NCBI GenBank assembly: GCA_950295325.1
Contig: OX485809.1
Span: forward strand, 29,094,144-29,158,143
Source of the DNA: Polytrichum commune
Lineage: Eukaryota; Streptophyta; Polytrichopsida; Polytrichales; Polytrichaceae
Length of the DNA stretch: 64,000 bases
Direction: 5' to 3'
Made by a program: the position numbers and the translations under genes. Of the stretch, positions 33,597-47,000 are shown piece by piece. Below the pieces are notes generated by a model. It searched no databases. It saw only the letters and a list, made by a program, of their open reading frames with translations, and was not told the DNA's origin. Every line of letters starts with the position of its first letter. The first letter of the stretch is position 1.

Positions 33597-36500
33597 ATGC
33601 CCACTACTGATAGCCAAACCCTTGGAGATGAGTATACTCTCTTCCCAGTTGAAGACATTGTACAGTATCCCCTCCCAGGTTATGTAGCCCCTGCATCTGT
33701 CCAGTTTAGTCCCGATGATAAGCTTATCACCTACCTGTACAGCCCGGATAGCACTCTCAGCCGAAAAATATATGCTTTTGATGTCGCAGCGAGACAGCAA
33801 CGGTTGCTGGTCACACCTCCAGGTGGAGGAGTGGATGAGGGGAATCTTTCAACAGTAGAGAAGTTGAGGAGGGAGAGATTGCGGGAGAGGGGATTGGGAG
33901 TCACACGTTACGAGTGGGCCAAAGGAGGTGCGGTGCTCGCGTCTCGGTTGATGGTGCCTCTTCCTAGTGGGGTATGTCATCTCCTCGATCATATATGAAT
34001 ATTTTATTATATCTGTTCTTGTTTCTATTATTGTGCTTGAACATCGTTCTGGTGAGCTGGCGTTTCCAATTGTTGACTTCGTTATCACGCACTTTCTGGG
34101 TTTCTTCCTTTTGAACAGCAACATGAGGAGTAATTGTAATTATTTAGGATAAAAGACATGAAGGCATCAGTAGCAAACATGAGCTTCTACTTGCCAGTTA
34201 AATTCAGCTCCAACTCCTTTGGCATGTTCCTGTAACTTCTGCTTGGGTATCAAGAGGAATTATGATAGGTTTGTCTTTCTTATCTTGTGGAATTCTTCTC
34301 TCCATCAGCAGCAAACAAATTATCCTGTTAGTATGAGCAGGGGAAGGAACACAATTGGGTGTGAGTGAGAAGATTCATTTTATCTTGTGTTGCTTCTCAA
34401 TGATGCCAGCATTAGTCACTGATGAGGTGTTACAATCCGGTGCAACCTAAGAGAAAACTTATCTACCTCAGCATGTAACCAACAGCCAGCCCCAGTGTAT
34501 ATTACAGTGTTGGACCAAGCTCCATTTCTCCTGCAGTTCAATAAAGTTCTGTTTACTGGTATCTTGCTTATCTGAAACCTCTAAATCGTTGGCAGATTTA
34601 TGTCCAAGATGGATTGGGAGCTGAGCTACGGCGTCGTGTAGCCAGCACGTCTTGGTCTCCCATTCTTGATCCTCAATTGTCGCCAGATGGATGCACTATA
34701 GCTTATGTGCGTGATGACGAGCTAATCGTTGTCCCTATCACCTGTGGAGAGCCCATTCAGATCACTTTTGGCGCACGAGGGACTGGCAAAGTTAGTTTCA
34801 CATCTTCCCTCTATCTTCCCTCTTTCTTGTTATTGATTTCAGCTTTTAAAGGAAGGTCTGCAAAGGTCAGCAGGATGGATCTTGCACCTTCCTCAAAGAG
34901 AGATGATGTTAGACTGATATGAAGCTTGTGCAATTGGTGCGATGTGCACTGGCACTACCTACTTTTCTTCTTTAACCTTCATATAAATGTCATCCGCAAT
35001 TGAATTACCTTGATGGCTGTCTTTCAGGCAATGGCTAATGAGTGAGTGACAAAATGAAATGTGATTTATATTGCTTGGGATCACTATTTTTGCTAATTTA
35101 GGGATTTGTGTGCCTCGTACACTTTGGACAGCTTTTGTGGTGGCAAGATCACATTTTTAAACCTAAACGATTTACCTGGTTAGCACTCACCTTTGAGTAT
35201 TTTTATCACATAACTTAGTGCTTTAGTTCTAGGCTGCAGTACCCCTCTTTTGTGTTTCCTACTTACTTATTGAGACCAACTTGATGCAGACTCATGGCCT
35301 GGCAGAGTACATTGCACAGGTACTATCACATTCCCCATCACAATTTTTTTTTTCTATTTTGGTTCTCTTTTGCAGACTATTGGTAAAGAGCCCTTATGCC
35401 TTGTAATCATATGATCTGCTTTGAGATATTGTAATATGTGTGTTACACTTTCTCATGTACCTTTTTCATCTCATGGTTCACATATAAACTACAATTTTGA
35501 ATGTTGAAGACGGGAATATGAGCAGTTCTTAATGAAGGGGCTTGGTGCAGAGCAGGAAGAGATGGACAGACGAAATGGCTTTTGGTGGTCACCAGATAGC
35601 CGATTCATTGCATTTGCGGAAGTGGATGCAGCTGGGATACCTCCATTCAGGATTATGCACCAAGGAAAAGCAACAGTAGGTGGGGATGCTGAAGAAGATC
35701 ATGCATACCCATTTGCAGGTCATGCAAATGTGAGTGTTCGGCTTGGTGTGGTCCCAGCAACCGGTGGGAGTGTTGTTTGGATGGATTTAGTATGTGGATT
35801 GTGGGGTGAAGGTCACGAAGATGAAGAATATTTGGCAAGGGTAACGTGGTTACCCAATGGTTTTCTTACAGCTCAAGTGCAAAACCGACCTCAAACGAAA
35901 TTGAAGCTCCTGAAATTTGATCCTGTGACAGGCAGGAGGACAGTGTTGCTCACAGAGGAGAGTAATATTTGGGTAAACTTGCATGACTGTTTTACTCCAC
36001 TGCATAGGTGTTCTGGACGCCTTGCTGGTGGATTCATCTGGGCAAGTGAAAGGACAGGATTCCGTCACTTGTATTTGCATGATGAATATGGTAACTGCCT
36101 TGGGACCCTCACACAGGGAAGCTGGATTGTAGAACAGGTGGCAGGGGTAGATGAAAATGCTGGCCTGATTTACTTCACAGGGACCTATGACAGCCCTTTT
36201 GAAACCCATTTGTACAGCACAAACCTATATGTGGACTCCTCACAGCCTCCTGCAGAACCAAAGAGGTTGACACAGGGGGCAGGTCGGCACATTGTGGTAC
36301 TGGATCATCAAATGCAAAAGTTTGTTGATATACATGATTCTTTAGATACTCCTCCCAGAGTGTTACTGTGCTCATTAGATACTGGGAAATTGCTGGTCTC
36401 AATCTATGAGCAACCAGCCCCTGCATACCATGCTCGAAGGTTGCAACTTACACCTCCTGAGTTTAGAACACTTACTGCTAGTGATGGGACTCCACTGCAT

Positions 36501-37597
36501 GGGCTTGTTTACATACCGGATTCCAAACAGTTTGGGCGGCCTCCATATAGGGCAGTTGTGAGTGTTTATGGTGGCCCTAATGTGCAAATAGTGTGCAACA
36601 CCTGGATGAACACTGTTGATATGCGCGCGCAGTATCTGAGAAGTCGGGGTATTCTTGTTTGGAAGGTTTGTCTTATTATCCCTGTTTTACACCTGGCTCA
36701 CGCTGATATGACTTTAATTTATTTCTTGTTAGTTAATTTCATGATATAATAGGGTTGTTAATCAATGAAGTATGTGACTTTATGTATCCTTTGCTAAGAG
36801 TGATCTTTTCAGCAGCTCACTGAAAATGCCTCCGAAGTACACTAGAAGATGAAATTCTCTTTATTATCCTGCCGTAAAGTTCTCGAATTGTTTAGACTCA
36901 ATCAAGTCAGATCTCTTATCCCGAGAGAGTCGGTCATACTCTTACTGAGAAAGTTGGCATGTCAATTGAATGGCTAGTCTCATTTGTGATCATCAATGGT
37001 GTGTCTAATATTTTATTTTTCTGATACCTTGCTTCATTTGCGCAGTTGGACAATAGAGGTAGTGCACGACGGGGGCTGAAGTTTGAGGGAGCTATCAAGC
37101 ATAACATGGGAAAGGTTGATGTGGAAGACCAGCAGATTGGAGTGCACTGGCTTGTGAGGCAAGGACTTGCTATTCCCAATCGAATTGGTATCTATGGTTG
37201 GAGCTATGGGGGTTACATGGCCTCCATGGCACTAGCTCGCTGTCCAGAAACTTTCGCATGTGCAGTTGCTGGAGCACCTGTCACATCATGGGATGGCTAT
37301 GACACACATTATACTGAAAAGTATATGGGGACTCCATCCAGCAATCCAGCAGGGTATCAGTACAGCTCTGTGATGCACCATGTGTATCAGATCACTGGGA
37401 AGCTTTTACTGGTCCATGGGATGATTGATGAAAATGTACATTTCCGGCATACTGCCCGCTTGATCAACACTCTCACTGCTGCATCAAAAGATTATGAGTT
37501 ACTGGTGTTCCCAGACGAAAGACATATGCCCCGAGGGCTTAGAGATCGGATGTATATGGAGGAACGTATATGTGATTTTTTAGAGCGGAACATTTGA
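33597..37597 (+). CDS. DPP8/9-like dipeptidyl peptidase (prolyl oligopeptidase family S9)
   Basis: Five exons: 33597-33971, 34596-34790, 35290-35319, 35556-36665, 37046-37597. All junctions fall between codons with GT-AG borders. The protein has about 753 residues. The N-terminal part is the beta-propeller ([17 protein letters not shown], then [12 protein letters not shown]). The motif [14 protein letters not shown], made across the exon 3/4 junction, carries the Glu pair that in DPP4/8/9 holds the substrate amino group. The C-terminal hydrolase has [10 protein letters not shown] (Ser), HGMIDENVH (Asp) and DERHMPR (His). It should cleave dipeptides after Pro from peptide N-termini. No signal peptide or membrane anchor is seen, so it is probably cytosolic like DPP8/9. 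The frame is open up to a Met at 33333; I chose 33597 because [13 protein letters not shown]-type starts and ~750 residues fit the plant family. Confidence 0.9.
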
Positions 37598-39097
37598 CTT
37601 AAACCTGTATGTATTTGAGACTTCTAGGTTTACCATCAGAAGGTGTGCACAAAAGCTTGATAGTTTTCAAAGGTTTAGCATATTAGTCCCTCTGTATAAT
37701 AATCTACACCCCCATCTGTGCAAATTGGGAAACTGTATGGCATCAGATCATTAAAGCAATCGTGGCCTGAACTTTGGTTTTAGGCAGAAAGGGGACACTT
37801 GCCTTTTGAGTATTGGATACAGCTCCCAGGCTGAGACTTGATAGTCATTTTGCAATACAGAGCAGCCACTTGGTAGTGTTTGCGCCCACTTTGGGGATAG
37901 ACACTGTAGTTTTTTTTTAATTTTTAAAAATTGGAGTGACAAGTCTGGCATATCATAAGTATGCCATGAATCCAACATTCAAGGGTAACCTTGTTTGACA
38001 CCATAGAGTGCCTCTGAGGCTCTCTTTTTTTCCTCTTTGTTCTTATTAAGTGTGCAGTGTGGGAACAGGGAAAGTGTATTCTTCAATAAATGGTGAGGCA
38101 GTTTTTTGGCTCAGTTATTTGTGACATATATTTCTGTTCTATCAATCCTAGGTCCCCATTGTCTTGATTTTTTTTTGATGACGTGAGAACTGCAAGGCTC
38201 CAGTAAGAAGAGTTTCATGGAGCAAACATGCTAATCATCAGTCATGTCATAATATTGAACCGTTGATGTTTCTGTTGAGCATATGAGCTCTAACTGTAAA
38301 CTCTTGACTGTAAGCTCAGACCTTCAACTCTTGCCTGGATCAGAAGTTCGCAACTCATCGTTGAATATACTTACAACTGGTAAGTTACCTGCCTCAACCT
38401 CCAGGTGTTCCTTACAGCTTTTTTATCTTGCTAAATCTGAAATAATTTTCAAAGCAGACATTGAGATTGAATCATGGAAATATGTCCAAGCTGACATGCA
38501 ATCTTGCTTCGTTCTGCTTTAACACCACAGCCTAAGTAACAGGCTGTGAGAACATTAACAGTATGTAATCCAGGTGAGGAAATCTCCACGTTTGTCAAAG
38601 TTGTGTATCCATGCAGTTTGGACGACCACTTTATGGCTGCTGTGTTTTGGACAAGTGTGTGGAGGAACAAACTTTCGAGCTCAAAAGTTGAAATTCAACC
38701 AGTTTTGGAGTTCAAAAGTTACAGTTCTTGCTTCTTGTAGCCACTCTAGTCACCGAGTTGTGGAAGAAAGTGCTTTAGGTGAATACTTAAGTGAATCCTT
38801 AAATATGGTAGTTTTTAAATTTCAAATGTGCAAGTATCTGTGCAGCCGATGTGATCCATCTGACTGTGCGCTGTTTAGCTGCAGGTTGAGGAGCACAGTG
38901 CAAGAGAATCTGAGCACAACTGTAAGTAGGTAAGGTAGACATGTGTTAATTGGATACTTTCTTTCTGCACCCACTGTTTGTAGGATATGAAACACAGTTA
39001 GTGTGAGATGATTAGCAAATCCAAACTGTGACTCACATTTCTGGAGCTCAGATGAATATATTTTTCACTATCATAGTGAAGATTCCCTGTCCTTTAA

Positions 39098-39217
39098 GGG
39101 TTAGTTGCCATGTAGGCTGCTCACCCACCAGATTCTAGTGGACATGTAGATTCCAACGGATGAAATCTACATTTCACTAGAATCTGGTGGGTGAGCGGCC
39201 TACATGGAAACTAACCC
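39098..39217. mobile_element. Harbinger-like MITE, near-perfect hairpin
   Basis: 120 bp flanked by TAA on both sides (39095-39097 and 39218-39220). The two ~55-bp arms, starting gggttagttgccatgtagg, are almost exact inverse copies with a loop of only about 10 bp. A TAA duplication and GGG.. ends suit the PIF/Harbinger (Tourist) type. The strength of the fold makes it a candidate small-RNA source. Confidence 0.8.
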
Positions 39218-39956
39218 TAAGTGGTCCCTCCCTAATCCTGGTTAGATTAATGAGCCTAGAATGGTTACCACATTTTGAGCATGTAGTTCAGTCTCTTTTA
39301 AACACATGTCTTTTTGGTGTTCGTTTCAGATCCATGCCTAACTGTATACCACCCAAAATATTGCTATGCTGGATTTAGGCATGTCTACCTTACTTCAGAT
39401 TCCCTTGCTAAGTTGAACAATGCCACCCAGTTCCCCAAGTTTTAATGAAGTTGTGTATGAAGCTTTCAAGTGTGCACATGTTTGGAAGATTTAGGAACGT
39501 GATTGTTTGATGTTGATATCCGACAGCAAAGCTCATTGCAATCTCCAAACGCTTCGTACAATTATAATTGCTTGGAGTAAACCACCCATGAAATTTACAA
39601 ATCACCTGACCTAACGCAGTTATAATAACAATGGGAACTGCAGCAAGAGAATAAAACATAATACTATTCACTACTCAATACCTTGATGATTCCTGTTTGT
39701 CCAGATGCATCACCAATGTAACACCATAAAATATATCTCATGGAGTTCACATGAGGCTATGGCACAAGACAGCGGTATTGTGGTTGCCTATCTTGGTTGA
39801 CATTAATCAAACAATCAAATTTTGGAAGACTTTTGCAACATGTCATCACTTATACTTGTTGGGACCCTACAAATCAGTTGTCCAGGGAGATTTTTGGGCA
39901 TAATCATATTGTTTCCAAGTCCAACCAGTTACATGTTGACATCTTTCAGTTTTCCT

Positions 39957-40374
39957 TTGCTGAATTCGCATATATTCTACACATTCCTCTAAAATGATCA
40001 ATGATTCTCCTGAAGTTTTGAACTTTAACTGGTTATTTTTCAAACTAAACCAGTTGATCTGTAACTAGCAGTCGGTTCTCCCTGTTCAATGCCATAAGGT
40101 CAAACATGATCATGGTAGAGTGGAACAGGCTCCCATTCACGTCAAGGGAAAAGAAACCCAAACATTTGCTGAATTCGCATATATTCTACACATTCCTCTA
40201 AAATGATCAATGATTCTCCTGAAGTTTTGAACTTTAACTGGTTATTTTTCAAACTAAACATGTTGATCTGTAACCAGCAGCCGGTTCTCCTTGTTCAGTG
40301 CCATAAGGTCAAACATGATCACGGTAGAGTGGAATGGGCTCCCATTCACGTCAGGGGAAAAGAAACCCAGACGT
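39957..40374. repeat. Recent 209-bp tandem duplication
   Basis: Two copies, 39957-40165 and 40166-40374, with gaattcgcatatattc at 39962 and 40171. The copies differ at only about a dozen positions by eye. No coding content is seen. Confidence 0.9.
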
Positions 40375-41495
40375 TGCTTTTATTTTATTTTATTATTCAG
40401 TGCCATAAGTTCCGATATTGAGGTAATGTTTCAGTATGAAAGTGGTGAACTAGATAGCCCTCTTTGGTAGTCACTTCAGTGGATTTTATTTCAGATTCTT
40501 AAGAGAGGAGATTGGCTACAACCATTCATGTGATGAAGCCACACTTGGATGGTTCTACAGATCCTCATCCACAATTATACACAATCATCCAAAGTTGGTA
40601 ATTTCATCCAGCTTATATGATTGTTAAGGGTACCTCTAGCCATTTCCTGCAGGATGTGTCATGAAGTAATTTTGGAATCACAAATCGCCGGCACATAGCC
40701 AGATTCAAAACTACTGAGTCACTTGTATCAATTAAAAGATTGTAGTTGAGGTTGGCTCTAATGTTTTGCCCACCAATAGCCTAAATTTGCAATGCAAGTT
40801 TTAGTTTCACACCAAAAAAATGGTTTTAGTGGCGGAATATAGCCAAAAGACTTTCTTTTTTTTAAATTCTTACCAAAATCTCACAAAACTTTTTTGCCAA
40901 AAAACTATCCATTATGACCATTTTCATCCGTTTCAGAAAACTCTCATTTGATTACGGTGATCTCACTCAAAATATGGAAGTATTGGTCATCGTACAAACA
41001 TGCTAGGGAAAAACCGAAAATGGTGAATGACCACTATTGGTGTGCTAGACGAGGGGTAGAATGATTCTTGGGTGGACACGAATTGGTTAATAATAAAAGT
41101 GGTGGCCTAAAAAGGATGCAGTGATTGGCCACATAAGTGTTGTTTTACACCACTTGTGATCATTTTTGGGTGCCATTGAGTTAACCGTTTTGTGTGCATT
41201 CGTATTCATAATAGGATATTTTGATGCTCATATTAGGGAGACTCTAGTGTACAAATAGGGGATGTGACTCACTTGCCTCTCTAGGAAATTGTAACCAATT
41301 ATTTACATGGAATCCAATTACAAAACAACTTGCATTCCTCATCATTTCCTCTACTTCATCTGTTAAAAAAATTGCAACTATTCTTGACCGAATCAACTTA
41401 TTTTCACTGTTTTCCGTATATCTACCTTAAGTTTCAAGAAGGAATACCTGAATTAAAACTAAGTTTAAAACTCGGTTGTATTGGTGGAACCACTA

Positions 41496-41712
41496 CACTA
41501 AGTATGATATTTAGTGTGAATTACTATTTGGAATTATGCAATGCTCTATCTATTTATTGTACATCTCATATTTGACCAACAAATGTTAAAATGGTAGTTT
41601 GGACTTTATAGAACATTGACAACTTTACTTGGTAAAAAAAGTATTTCAATAGCAAAAGATATAGCTCCTTGTGAATCCAAATAGTAAGTCACGCCAAATA
41701 TCATACTTGGTG
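41496..41712 (-). mobile_element. Mariner-like MITE, copy 3 (inverted)
   Basis: 217 bp flanked by TA (41494-41495, 41713-41714). Ends CACTAAGTATGATATTTAG and ...aaatatcatacttggtg are long inverse repeats extending about 40 bp to tactatttgga. Its interior matches copy 1 on the opposite strand. Confidence 0.8.
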
Positions 41713-43269
41713 TAGTATAATGTGTATCTTGGTTATGACCATATTTATAGTAGTAATAACATTTATGCTATTGGTAAATATTATCTTAGTAAATTAAAGT
41801 AATATTATAAAATATGTATGATACGTAGACAACATACAATTGATACAATTTTACATCTTGAACAAATACTTTAATAATAAAAGTAAAACATGGAGCTTTG
41901 ATGCAACACGTGGAGAATAAACTTGAACCCTAAGTACTCCAAGGTGTTTGTAGTCAAAACATGCTCAAATCTAAACACCCGTCACCACGTGGTCGTGGGA
42001 AGGAGGTGATAAATGGACACCGCATGTCAATGTATACACAATGACTTTTTTTTGGGGGGGGGGGGGTCAAATATATGCCTATATTTGGGAAGGTTTTAAC
42101 AATGTGAGAACACCACATAATTGTGTGAATATGTGAAACATGAAGTCTTGATGGTTCTTGACCATGCATGTGACACTCTCTTTGAGAATATAATGAATAT
42201 TATACATTGTTTTTTTGCCTATGATGGCATTGTCTTGATTGAATTGGGACAACAAAATCTCAAATACAGTTGGATCAAATCCCCCGATTTCATGTAAAAC
42301 TGGTCACTTTGTTTTACCCAAAATAATAATGTCTGAAGTTGCACAAATGAGATATCATATTGCCATGGCACCACAATAGCACTGAAAGATAGGCGTTGCG
42401 ATTACGGTAGACATGCCGAATTCAATTACTTATCTCAAATGGAATACATATATTTGAATATTGTGTTGTTAGGTATAGTTCCAAAAATTGGTACCAAAAA
42501 GACATGTGTTTCAAAGAGATTTGACTACGTGCTCAACATATGATAAAACATTCTAGACTCTATAGCCAACATTGTTTTTTTTTTTTAATTTTTTTTTGGG
42601 GCACCTTCAAATCATTTAATGAACACGAGAATATAGTGAATAACATATCCATACGAGCTTCAAGAATTATGAGGAAAGTGGCTACAACTTCAATTTCATT
42701 TTGTTGACCATCTCGTATGAATCATGTGTTTCGTATCCTAGGAGAAGTGGGCTAGTTGGAAATAGCAACCATTTTAGACCAATATACCTTAAGAAAGTGT
42801 GACCACGTAATACCCACCTACCTTACTCAAGGCCACATTACACTATAGCTTGAGGGCCTTTTACATGTGATATACAAATTATATCCTTGGTCGAGAAGCA
42901 TGACATGGTCCAAGTTCAATTTACACTAGACCTTGAAGACTCGAGTGATTGAATGAAAAATCTACATGGGGTCCTACATGACAACAAGTGGATAATGTTT
43001 GATATTGGTTTGCAATTTGTGTCAAACCCATCAAAAAGAGGTGGGTCTAATGGAACCAGGGTCTGTGACATTTTATGAAATTGCCACTGGCTCCTAGAAA
43101 TAACATATTACCATGATGGGGACCCAAACCCAAACATACGATGCAGTCCGCTTTCACTTTACACTTAAGTTTGAAGACTCATCAATCACAACCTTGTATT
43201 TCTATTTCCCAAGGTGTGGCCTTTGGATAATTTTCAAGGGATGTTAGATTCTCATTGTCACAACTCTTA

Positions 43270-43624
43270 GGGCTGGCTCACACGGGGTCCCAAGTCCTAA
43301 GTCCCAAGTCACTTGAGCTCAATATGTGTAATCTCAATTGTTAAGAGCATGAAAGTTGGGATTCACCACTTCACATGGTGTCCCAAGTCTTAAGTCCCAA
43401 GTATGACACGAATGCCTACATGGCAACACTTTTTGGGACTTGTCTTGGGAGTTGGGTAGACTTGACTCTCAACACAAGTCCATGAATAGTAGTTTTGCAG
43501 AAAACAATCAAGATCCAACCTCAATTTTAATCAAACCGTAGTTAAATGGTTTATTGGGGCTCAAAAGTTGGGACTTGCTAACATGAGCGGGACTTGGGAG
43601 TTGGGACCCTATGTAAACTAGCCC
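43270..43624. mobile_element. Harbinger-like MITE (355 bp)
   Basis: Flanked by TTA on both sides (43267-43269 and 43625-43627). Left end gggctggctcacacggggtc, right end an inverse ending gtaaactagccc, with internal subrepeats of aagtcccaagt. No ORF. The 3-bp TWA duplication indicates the PIF/Harbinger superfamily. Confidence 0.75.
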
Positions 43625-44007
43625 TTAGTCCGTGTGTAAAGCGCCCTCATATGATGGGACAAAGCATTCCCATTTGATGCGTCTAAAATGCGGAAGTTAG
43701 AGGCCCGTTTGGCGTACTTGCCGTGGGTATAGTATTCCGTATTTACCCCCACGCAACACCCCCCCCCCCTCGACGCGGTACCCTAATTCCGTCCGAGAAG
43801 AGAAGAGCGGAGAGCGAGAGAGGAGCGAGACACGAGATGGCGATGGCGATTGGGACACAGGGCGCAGACGATTATCGCATCGTCCACTGACCGACTGTCA
43901 CCACAATCTCCCCTTCTGCCAACACTTCGGTGCATTCATTTGTAGAAAACGATCTCTCTGTCTCTGCCTCTCTCTTACATATTCTCTTCCCTTGATTGCG
44001 AAGCACG

Positions 44008-47000
44008 ATGCAGGAGGAGCAGGATTTGAGGCTGCTCCAGTTGCTCCGGAGCGATGGTGTGCCGCTGCCCGATTTCTTGCAGTGGCTGCACGGCCACCAT
44101 GGCCCGGGTCCGCCTTCGCCCGATCCGCCTGCCTTTGAGTCGCAGGTGAGGATAAATGCATTTTCAATCAGGATGATGTTTGTCGAAATTGCCAGAGAGG
44201 AGAGGAGAGGAGAGGAGGGGAGGGGAGGGAAGGGGGGGGGGGGGGGTTTGTGGAGAAGATTGAACAGCAGGAAATTCGAAATTGGGTAGCAGTTTGTCAG
44301 ACAAGACAATGTAGTAGCAAATCGTCGCAATTCTCGTAATCGTTGGGAGAGAATTCAGGGATTTCAAATTCTGAGTACATTCTCATGGATGGCAGAGTTG
44401 ATTGATGGGAAGCTGAGATGTGAATTGATAAAAATGTAGCAGACGTGATCATATTCACCTTGAACTACACACTAGCAGATCTCTTTGTTTGAATCATAAT
44501 ATAGGTCAATGTTTGGGTTCATGTCCGTTTGATGTAAAGAGAGTCTGAGCTGATGTGAGGATATACACTATTGGAAATTCTGATGGATTTTCTTCATTTG
44601 GTTGAACGGTATGAGAGATTTTTTTTTTTTCAGTTCTTGCGCATGGTGACCATGGTAAAGAAATTCAGGGATTGCAACCTTCAGTATTTCTCATAGGTTG
44701 CAGAGTTGGTTGATCGGAAGCTGGGATTTTTGATTCTGTAAAGTGATGAAATATAGCAGACGTGACTATATGCTTCACCTCGAAATACACACTAGCAGAT
44801 CTCCCCATTTTCTTCGAACAAATATTATATAGGTGAACGTTGGGTTTAGGTCCGTTTGATAATTTTCTATATATAAGAGAGAGATAGTCTGAGCTGATGA
44901 GCTGAGCGAGCCGGGGATGTTCACTTTTTGAAGTCATGGTGGATTTTCTTCATTTGGTTGAACGGTATGAAAGAACGAGAAGAATGCTCATGAGCACGGT
45001 GACCAACAAGTCGCATCAGTAAGAAAATATTTGGGTTCATATGGATAGTAATTATTATCTTCCTCAGGTTGATGACATTCAAGTCAACACGACTCAATGC
45101 CAGTGGATTTGGATTTTTGTGATGTTGTTATACTGAGCTTGCGTATTGACAGCTCATGATCTCGGTTGTCCTCAAGTTTCATTAACAGCTTAAAAGCAAA
45201 TCTCTTGTGAAGTGGAGTTTTATGGATGAGAACTTGAACTCCAAAGAGAGTGCAAATCAAGTGCAATGGGATTCAGCGCAAGTTATGTCATCTCTACCTA
45301 CACTTTCATATAAGATTGGATTGTGCATGTGGTGGGTTTCAGATGCAAAGATTTCACACCAAAGAGCCAGCAAATCATGATGATTGGAAACAGCAATTGG
45401 CTGTCACAAATCCCCAGTCTTTTGCTGTCACCTTTTTGAATTATGTGAGAGCCGAAGTTCAACCTTTCATAGCAGCTGCGGATAGTACTGCAGACGTGGT
45501 TGTGAAGTCTTCACTCTCATCTTCAGATTGTAAGGAGACTCGATTGCCAGAAGAAAAAAAGTCTGAGGCGACTCGTGTGCCCGAGCCTGTGAAGCTTGCT
45601 GCTGTTGATTCTTGGTCAGATCGGAATGGAGTCATAGGAACAAGCAGTGTTGATTCCTTTGCAGTTGTACCCGGAAAGCAAAAGGAAAGGAGGAAGTCCA
45701 CTGGGTCAAGCTTGCCTTCTCGAGCATCAAAGTTTTTAGAGTTGCCAGTTTACGAGGAAGATTTTCCTGCCCTTGGGAAATTGCCAACTGTAAATGCTCC
45801 AAGAAAACCTACCCAGTCAAAGCAGGTATAGTAGGATTGAACCTAATTATGAGAACCTGGACGTCAGGGTCTAAGGGAACTGCACTGTGTGTCAATAGTG
45901 TCCAAACAAGCAACTGTGAAGAACTCCTACTTTTTTGGGAAGCTGTTAATGTCACAATGTAAACCTGCAGGCATGTAACCTGATGGTGCAGGCGATTGAA
46001 TTTTTTGGGGGTACGGGGTTGAAGTAACAGGAAGTTGCAGCTATATATCTATATGAACCACAATATGAACTTTGGATTTGCCCGCTTTAGGTTTAGTTTG
46101 CAAGGGGGGGCTATCTGTATATAACATTTTGTGGCATCTATCAGAAACGGAGGGTGACCCCTACCCCAACAGTAAATCCTGTTGTGGACAGCGCATTCAT
46201 CCTGGCCAAGGTGGAAACAACAGTGGGTGATTCACAAAGCCACAATAACAAAGTCAAATTATCTGGACCTGGGCAGTTGAAGGTCGATATGGACATCCTC
46301 ATGCAGAGGTGTGAGAAGAACCGGAATCAGAAACAGAAGGAAAAGCCTGAGGCTGTAAAGAAGGATTCTTTCAAAGCTTGGAGTGCAGAGAAACCGGAGA
46401 CTGGATCAAGAAGTTCAAGTGTGGCTGTTCAACCTCTACATTCAGGCCCTCCTCTCAAAATGCAAGTCAAGTATAATGTGGACGACGTCAAGTCTACATA
46501 CACTGAGAATGCTTCTCCCTCCTCTACTTCACTGGTATTAATCACCTCGTATGCACCCCTTTTTGGTGCAATATTGTAACACATTTCTGATGGTTTTGCA
46601 AGGGAAGGTCCTGTTGTGTGCAACATCTTAGCTATAGAATCTTCCAGTCCTTTATGAGGCTTTCATGTCAATGCTTGTGAATCATTTAGCTAGAAATCAA
46701 TAGTGATCAACATTATCCTGCACCATTTCATCAACAATCTAATGAGCTCTAGGTGTTTGTGTAGGTTATTCCTCAGAAATTAAGTGGTTGTTTTGCATCC
46801 AAGTAATCACCATGGGTGAGCTTCCCGATGCAAGGGACTGATGAATGAATAGGCAATTGAAACTGCCATGTATGTAGGTTGTTGTCTTGTTTTTTGGAAC
46901 TACACTTCTAATCTGTTGTGATGGCGTTCTTAAGTCCAGACTGGTTTAGGTTCTTCTCACACCCACGTCCAGACGGGTTTAGGTGTTTCAGATTCAGCTT

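Larger units (their letters stand above)
37598..44007. other. Intergenic region rich in MITEs and duplications
   Basis: No gene is recognised. The first few hundred bases should hold the peptidase 3' UTR. The region contains a Harbinger-like hairpin element, a 209-bp tandem duplication, a mariner-like MITE and a second Harbinger-like MITE, listed separately. A G-run lies near 42054-42066. The last ~300 bp before 44008 is GC-richer and likely the codanin promoter and 5' UTR. Confidence 0.5.
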
